Origin: Prinsepia uniflora
Lineage: Eukaryota > Streptophyta > Magnoliopsida > Rosales > Rosaceae
Assembly: GCA_032719365.1 (NCBI GenBank)
Contig: CM064862.1
Coordinates: 84,315,180 to 84,379,179 of the forward strand
Length of the DNA stretch: 64,000 nt
Direction of reading: 5' to 3'
Below the pieces are notes generated by a model. The model was not told the DNA's origin and did not search any database. It saw nothing but the letters and a program-made list of their open reading frames with translations. Shown here in pieces: positions 57,552 to 64,000 of the stretch. The translations under genes and the position numbers were made by a program. Position 1 is the first letter of the stretch. Each line of letters starts with the position of its first letter.

Positions 57552-60500
57552 TCAAGTTTTGATCTTTTTGGCTTCCAAATTTGTGCCATCTTTGAGTGTT
57601 TCTTGTGCATCATTATCCATGCCAAGGCTGAAGAGGCAAGCTGCTTGGAGATATAAAGCAGCAGGCCACTCTGGAGAAACCACCTGGGCTTGCATTGCAT
57701 CCCCCAGAGCTTCTTGTGCCATGTCACTCATCAGGTAAGATAGGCAACGCCGAGCATACACAGTAGGTGATACCATGGTTCCTCCATCGATGAACTACAA
57801 ACCATACCAGAAATTGTAGAAACAAATATCAGCCCTTGATTGTAACAGACTGTAATTTTCCAACAAACACCTCAAAAGCTTGCACTGTTTGATAAGTTAT
57901 AGCAAACAGTTTAAAATTCAACCAAACCTGAAACCGATCAGGTTCCCGAGCCCTCCTATTCTTGTTCATATGCATTCTTAAAATAAAGGATTATCAAAAC
58001 CAGTTTAAAGTTATTCCCAAACAGAGACTCACTTGTGTATAGAAATCAATCGCAGTTGCAAAGTCTTTAGCACGAAAAGCAGAATCTCCGCCCTTCTTAG
58101 AATTCAAGGTCTCCTGCATTTGATTAGTCCACAACTGGAAAGAAAGCTGTGGTACCCAAAAACCTCAAGCATTACTACTCTATAGGTAATCTCCAAACAA
58201 TGAAAGAACAAAAATTTACAACAAAGAAATATTCATAAGAATTTATGGCAGAGTAGCAAACCTCATTTGCAATCCCCTCATCATCCTTGTAACCATTCTT
58301 CTCCAATATTTCATGTATGGCAGTGAGGTCCATTCTCAAACAAGCTTCTCCGAAAGGAGTTAATGCCAATGGCTGTATCGAGGATGCAGTTTCTTGTTGG
58401 ATACCCATCAAAACATGTGATGCAACCTGCTCGAAAACTATGGAATGAGAAATTACTCACTTTCCAGGCAAACTTTTAGCTATTAAAAAGCAGGCTCGCA
58501 TTAACATACAAGGCGATGCCCACAATTAAAGAGGGGAAAAGTATATAGCATGAAATATTTTCCCGAATATCTGTTCTTTGAAGTTGCAAAAGAAATGCGA
58601 TTAGTTTCTAAAACATGCTCTTGTGCTTACACAAACATTTCCCTCAAAGTCACGGTCTAAGAATCTAGGCCTAATTGTGAGATATACAGTAACAATGATA
58701 CACTCAGTCCTTACCTCTGTTTCTTTCTGGAGTGCCATGAGAGCAGTGACGAGGGACTTTGCATTTGGCCTCTCACGAGCTTCATATTGTAGACAACGGG
58801 AAGCTAAGCGTACTAACTCAGTTCCATCATCATTTGAGAAATTGCCCTCCAAAGCAGAATCCATCAGCATCAGGAAATTCTTTCCACGAATTAGATCTAG
58901 TGCCTTCAAACAAGACATGGAAACATGGTAATTTTCTAATTTCATACTTAACCAACTCCAACCAATATTTTGATTCACAAAACAGATGGATCATATGAAC
59001 TTAAACGGTTAGTTTTCATCATGTTTCACACTTCCTACTGTAATCACCAAGGGGGAGCTAGAAGCATGAAACTGCTTGCAAGCATTATTAAGAAAACAGC
59101 ATGCTACTAAGAATCCATAACTAATTGAGACTAACTGACAAAAATTATCAACAGTGTGAAGGAATTCAAGAGCAGCCACTTAAATACTGAATAGAATTGA
59201 GTTTTATGCTTAGACAGTTAGTTTCATATGAACTTAAACGGTTAGTTTTCATCATATGAACTTAAAACGGTTAGTTTTCATCATATGAACTTAAACAGTT
59301 AGTTTTCATCACGTTTCACACTTTATACTGTAATCACCAAGGGGAAGCAAGAAAAAAAAAATTATAAATAGAAGCATGAAACTACTTGCAAGCATTATTA
59401 AGAAAAAAGCATGCTACTAAGGATCCATAACTACTTGAGACTAACTGAGAGAAATTATCAACAGTGTGGAGGAATTCAAGAGCAGCCACTTAAATAACTG
59501 AATAGAATCGAGTATTTTGCTTAGACATCTTTCTTCTCTTTTGACAAAAGTGCCTGCCACTAACATGATATCAAGTATCCAGAGAACTTCATACAATAAT
59601 TTTCATTCCTCCGCAAACTATTGCAAACAAGCATAGCTATCGAACTCACATGGCTGGGGGGAATATGTTTGCCACTTAGAAGATCTAGCAATAAGGTTCC
59701 AAAGCTGTAAATTACACTTTCTTGTGTCACCCTACCTGCAAAATCGCCAGAGACATATGTACATGTATAATTAAATAAGCTTAAGATCATACTGGTAAAA
59801 AAACATATAAATACGCAATGCCAAGAACCAATATCCAAATATCCTTGTTATATTAAATGTTATTGGGTAAAAAGTGCAACTTTCATCTTAATGTCACAGC
59901 GATTTTCATCATTCAAGACCCACGTTTGATAATTAGATACCAGTTCACGGTGATTTTCATCATTCAAGATATGGTGTCTATGGCTAAATTTAAAACAGAG
60001 TATGGGTAATATTTTCTAAAATCCGAAAAAGTTTTCGATTGAGGTGGCCATACCTGTCCTGAGGTACTCAGGGGGAGTAAAAGCCAAGTTTGTACTGTAA
60101 CTCTTCCCATCCCTGCTATTCTTCATCAGGCCAAAGCAGGACAGCCTGGGATTACCGTCCTGAGTGAAACCCAGATGGTAAAATATCCATAATTAAAACC
60201 ACACATTGATTCAAAAAGGCCAAACCTACCCAAAAAGCAGACTTCATTACATTTACCTGATCAAACAAGACCCTATAAGCATTGAGATCATGGTACAAGG
60301 CACGACCTTGATCACTGCAGTAGTCCAAAGCTTGAGCCAAATAGAGAGCCACCCTGAGCCTCATAGCCCATCTCATTGGCTGGCTCTCCCAGTGAAACAA
60401 ATGCTTGGCCAGCGTCTCATGCGCCATGAACTCCGCTACCAGCAGCCTCTCATCTCCTTCGCAGCAGCAGCCAATCAGATTCGCCAATCGCTCGCTTCTC

Positions 60501-61002
60501 AGCGTCCCCACCGATCTCGCCTCCTCCTATCAAAACCCATCACTTCAACTTCAAAAAGCTTATCTTTAGTGAAAAAAATGATATATTATTAGTGAGATTT
60601 AAGTTTCACAGACGAGGAATTGGCGAGTGTCGGGCCAGGCCAGCTTGTTGAACCGCTTGACGGCGATCAACCGGCCGTTGTCGAACTTTCCCTTGTAGAC
60701 AACGTTCGGAGCTTTTTCGCCGTGCTCGGAGACTATGTTTTCGGACGAGAAGCCACCCGTGGCGACTCTCAGTTGGTCCAGGTTGAACTCCGTGAAGCTT
60801 GGCCATAAGTTTTTGTCAGTTTTGCCCCCATTATCTGCAGAGAAACCATGATTGAAAATCACTCACAGCCTAGAAGAACAAAAACACAAAAAACAAATAA
60901 GAAAAGAAAGGAAGGGCTACCGAGCTCGGAAGATTCGGAGACGGAGGGTTTAAGGTGGGAGTGGAACCAGCAGAGGGAGAATCTAGAGCAGCGAGCTCCC
61001 AT
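57552..61002 (-). CDS. BSK5: brassinosteroid-signalling kinase, BSK5-like
   Basis: Nine coding exons on the minus strand: 61002-60921, 60834-60614, 60526-60257, 60159-60054, 59735-59650, 58903-58715, 58426-58262, 58146-58033 and 57794-57552. All have GT/AG borders and consistent phases, giving 491 aa. The N-terminus MGARCSRFSLCW has G2 for myristoylation and C5 as a likely palmitoylation site, anchoring it at the plasma membrane, and matches BSK5 best. The kinase-like domain (about 56-325) keeps K87 in AVKRF. The catalytic loop is YHDLNAYRVLF (no HRD arginine), and DFG is replaced by C199-F-G, as in other BSKs, which are considered weak or pseudokinases. TPR-like repeats occupy about 374-480. 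BSKs are phosphorylated by BRI1 and related receptor kinases and relay brassinosteroid and immune signals. The gene symbol is by family resemblance. Confidence 0.93.
58990..59530. repeat. tandem duplication inside BSK intron 5
   Basis: Two copies of an about 290-bp segment (about 58991-59222 and 59281-59528) share long identical runs such as GAAACTRCTTGCAAGCATTA and GGAATTCAAGAGCAGCCACT. Between them lie extra tandem units of about 28 bp beginning TCATATGAACTTAAACGGTT (three copies at 59223-59308, plus one at 58991). It is confined to the intron and does not change the protein. Confidence 0.9.
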
Positions 61003-63081
61003 TGAAGAAGAGAGTGATATGATCAAACGGTGGAGAAGGAAAATCAAATGATCAGACGGCTGACATAAAGAATCAGAGACACAGAGAAGGCACAGAGGAG
61101 CTTCAGTTCAATTTTCAGAGATTGAAGTCTAGTTGTGGATCCAAAGTAGATTCATTTTCAGGCTTTCAGCTCTCTCTGCATCCAGTGAGCTCAGTGTAAC
61201 AAAGGAAGTAATATAAAAATGAAATTAAATTCTGAATTTGTATTTTATAAAATGAAAATAATTAGTAAATTTGAAGGCCATTGGCAAAAATATAGTCAGA
61301 GTGAATGTGTGTGTCTCTCACGTTACATGTGTGAGTGTCAGACTCAGAGGGACTCTGATTGTGCGTGAGAAGTTGCAAAATGCAAAATGCATAAAAGTAA
61401 ATAAATAATTGCAAAAAATGCAAGATGAAAAGGAAACGGCCTTTTCTGTTTTCTCTCTACTTTCTTTTCTTTGTGCAATGTCTAAGTTGTCAATCAATTT
61501 TTTGTTTTTGTTTTTTCCACTCGAAGGATAGACTAAATAATTTACAGTACGATTTGCTCTAGTTAAACAATATTTCAAATGACTTTTAAATTTATATTAA
61601 TTAAAAAAAGAAATTTATTTTCTAAAAATAGATAATTTAACGACTTCACGTTATGATGTGCTATTTTTTTCTTTGAGAGTGGATTGGAAGTCAAATCAAT
61701 GGATGGCCGTTTTGTTTCGTGAGTGGGTCGAGAAAGTCGTATCCATCAAAATAGATTTTTGTAATTCTTTTTATTAACCACACTTCTTGTTTCTATTTCA
61801 CTTTCAACTCTTTTTTGGAGATTTCTTTTTAGAAATTGAATATGGCCTTCTTAAATGATATGATTATTCATTTTTAGAGAAAACATCATGAATGGGGTTT
61901 GTTAACTTGATTTTGTGTTAAGTCCCCATCAGATTATACTCTTTTATTATGTTTTTGTGATGAACTTATATCACAAATTGACAGACAGGGTCCCAAGGAA
62001 GAAAGAAACACAGGCTTTCATTATTCCATCACAAAAAAAATGTCGACAACAATTGAAGGGAGCTGGTGGTGACAACATTGGCCTACAAATTGTTGTTTCA
62101 TTTTTGCTCTGTTTTGTTTTAAGTTGTTAATACAGAATCTAAACACATATTTTCGACAATATTTTCTCCTTAATGATATTGTCGAAAATACATAAACAAC
62201 ACGACACAATCATATATGATATATAGGGAATTCGATTTTTAATTGAAAATCAAAACTGTTTTTTTTTTTTTTTCTGAAGAAGTGACAAATGACATTTCCC
62301 AATTTATGGAAACAGATATTTGTCTGAATTTGTACCCATGTTTTCACATTATAGCAAGAAACAGGACCAATTCAGGGTAAAAATTAGCTCTGAATGGTTC
62401 TGTCAAAAGTGTCGATTGAAAAAGCACCTATCTTTGTTTGTTACTTTTACCGGTGTCAACTTACTTGAATCTAGGCAATTGAACAGTGACAAAAATTCAC
62501 CCTACTTTTTGACCTGGGACAGACCAAATCAACCTCAAAGAAATGGAGCATGCTCCATTAGACAGTGTGACAAGTGTTGCTATAAGTAGAAACAGCGTAA
62601 CGTGCACCCATACAGAGATCTAGAGGACCCCCGTCTAGCCTTCTCCATAACATCAATAACAAAAGTGCCCGTCTTTTTATTCAAGGGTTGAACTTTAATT
62701 TTTTAATTCAATCATTATAAAATTTGGAAGATGATTTTGACCGACCTGTTTGAGCCACAATTATATAAAGGACGAGCAATGTATAGGCTCCGAAACTACC
62801 TGGATCATTCCAAATTTATAATCCAAATTATCAAAAAATTTATGTGATCATCATTAACATTTAACTACTTCTATTATAATTTTTATTCATTTGACCGTTA
62901 AAATGCAATGTGATAAAAAATTTGTCCAGTGAGTGACTGTGCTGGCAAAAATTAGAGAGTCAATTTTGAATACACTCTCCATCAACCACCCATTCTCACC
63001 ACCACTATCGCAGTTCAATTTTATCTTCTTCGGCCATCAAAATTGCAGAAAAGAAACTTGAACCAAATTAAACCCACCCTT
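61003..63081. other. BSK5 upstream region and intergenic DNA
   Basis: No gene seen. On the minus strand a CATTTTATAAAA run near 61240-61255 is a possible TATA box for the BSK gene, about 240 bp before its ATG. The rest is AT-rich. The open frame 62320-62589 shows no recognisable domain. Confidence 0.4.
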
Positions 63082-64000
63082 TGACAGGACTCATCCCAAT
63101 TCTCCTGGATTATCGTGAGATGTGTCCTGCTCCCGTCTGACACCAAGTGTCAAGCTAGAGATACAACCGTAACCCGCTCGGGGTTCCCAGAGTGCACAGT
63201 GACTTGTGGAGTTTGCAGCGACATGTGATGTCATGGTCTCTGCTACAGCCCGCATCCGCGATCAACTTGAAAGGTATCAAAAACCACAAAAACTGTGAGT
63301 GGACAAAAATAACAGTTTATAAAACTATTTAGCGAAAAGGAATTTATACCCTTCACGTAAAAGCATGCATGCACCAGAAAACAGTATTTTAAATATTTTC
63401 TTAAAAGCAACTCATATTGCTTTTCAAATCAGTACAAAGTGAAAAATGTTTCTCAATCAAAGTCATTTCATCAATAAGGTTTCAGCCCAAAACCAAATCA
63501 CGTAGGGTCTCAACCCAAATCAAATCATGTAGGGTCTCAGTTCAAATCAAAACCACGTGGGACCTCAGCCCAAAACAATCTCATAGATTATCTCATTAGG
63601 GCATCTGCCCGAAACATATACTCACATCCAAAGTCTCATGCAAATATAATCAACAAATCCTTTTTATCCAATATCCAAATCATCTCACTAGTCACGATAT
63701 CAGCGCTACACGTGCGACTCAGGATTACACATCTAAATATACACCTCGCTCTGGAGCCCGTGGCTCGACGTCTAGGTGTTCTAACTCAAGCTCGAAACCC
63801 TGGCTCGACGTCTGAGCAATGACATCTACAGACTCGGAACCCCTGGCTCGACGTTTGCAAAATTTCCATCTCTGACACTCGTACAAGCAGTGCCCTCGTG
63901 ACCTCTACAAGATCTACGAAGTCTGGAGGCTACAATCACATCATGGAGGATGGTAGTGTGGAAAATATTTCACAAACCGTCTCAAAATATCTCAATGGGG
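63082..64000 (-). mobile_element. LTR of a related gypsy-like element, running off the window (minus)
   Basis: Starts TGACAGGACTCATCCC. It closely follows the order of the LTR at 4854: GTCTGACACCAAGTGTC hairpin (63138), acceptor-like site (decayed to TTGAAAGGTATC, 63267), GTGAGTGGAC (63294), repeated AGGGTCTCA..CCCAAA units (63477-63570) and three CTGGCTCGACGT repeats (63761-63857). The far end is outside the window. Confidence 0.8.

Noticed and set aside
62320..62589. 89-codon plus frame with several cysteines
   Set aside because: The cysteine spacing fits no zinc-finger family and the surrounding DNA is AT-rich intergenic.

Overview
The window is nuclear DNA from a flowering plant, most likely a woody eudicot. 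The evidence is three intron-containing plant genes (an R2R3-MYB, a RING-CH protein and a BSK5-like brassinosteroid-signalling kinase) next to large Ty3/gypsy retrotransposons primed by tRNA-iMet. The species cannot be named from the sequence alone.

Layout: 1-4853 is degenerate intergenic DNA. It holds a captured piece of a 5-oxoprolinase gene and the 5' part of a hAT transposase gene that is cut off by an LTR. From 4854 to 45196 it is almost entirely LTR-retrotransposon sequence from several related families that share LTR ends, PBS and internal LTR motifs. This includes a non-autonomous element without coding capacity (7256 to about 18060, minus strand), which carries a 1119-bp Mutator-like MITE in its 3' LTR and a solo LTR (10106-12601) in its body. 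It also includes a rearranged stretch with a 500-N assembly gap (18897-19396) and a clean three-level nest. In the nest, an LTR (19397-19760 plus 39292-41304, plus strand) was hit by a gag-only element (19761-39291, minus strand, TSD CAGTT). That element's 3' LTR was in turn hit by an intact Tekay/Del-like chromovirus (22681-32890, plus strand, TSD CAAAA, practically identical LTRs). Further LTR pieces fill 41305-45196.

From 45197 to 63081 lies the genic part. In order it holds a LINE-type RNase H remnant, the MYB gene (48096-50143, plus), an AT-rich spacer, the RING-CH gene (55197-57002, plus) and the convergent BSK5-like gene (57552-61002, minus, nine coding exons). Another minus-strand LTR of the same superfamily starts at 63082 and runs off the window.

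The autonomous chromovirus is the only element here that encodes protease, reverse transcriptase, RNase H and integrase. The gag-only and coding-free elements use the same primer tRNA and share LTR architecture, so they are plausibly mobilised by such an autonomous partner. The most unusual signal is the shared LTR interior: a conserved splice-donor-like and splice-acceptor-like pair, complementary decamers, a CTCCGG hairpin and dense ACGT-core arrays, repeated across autonomous and non-autonomous families.
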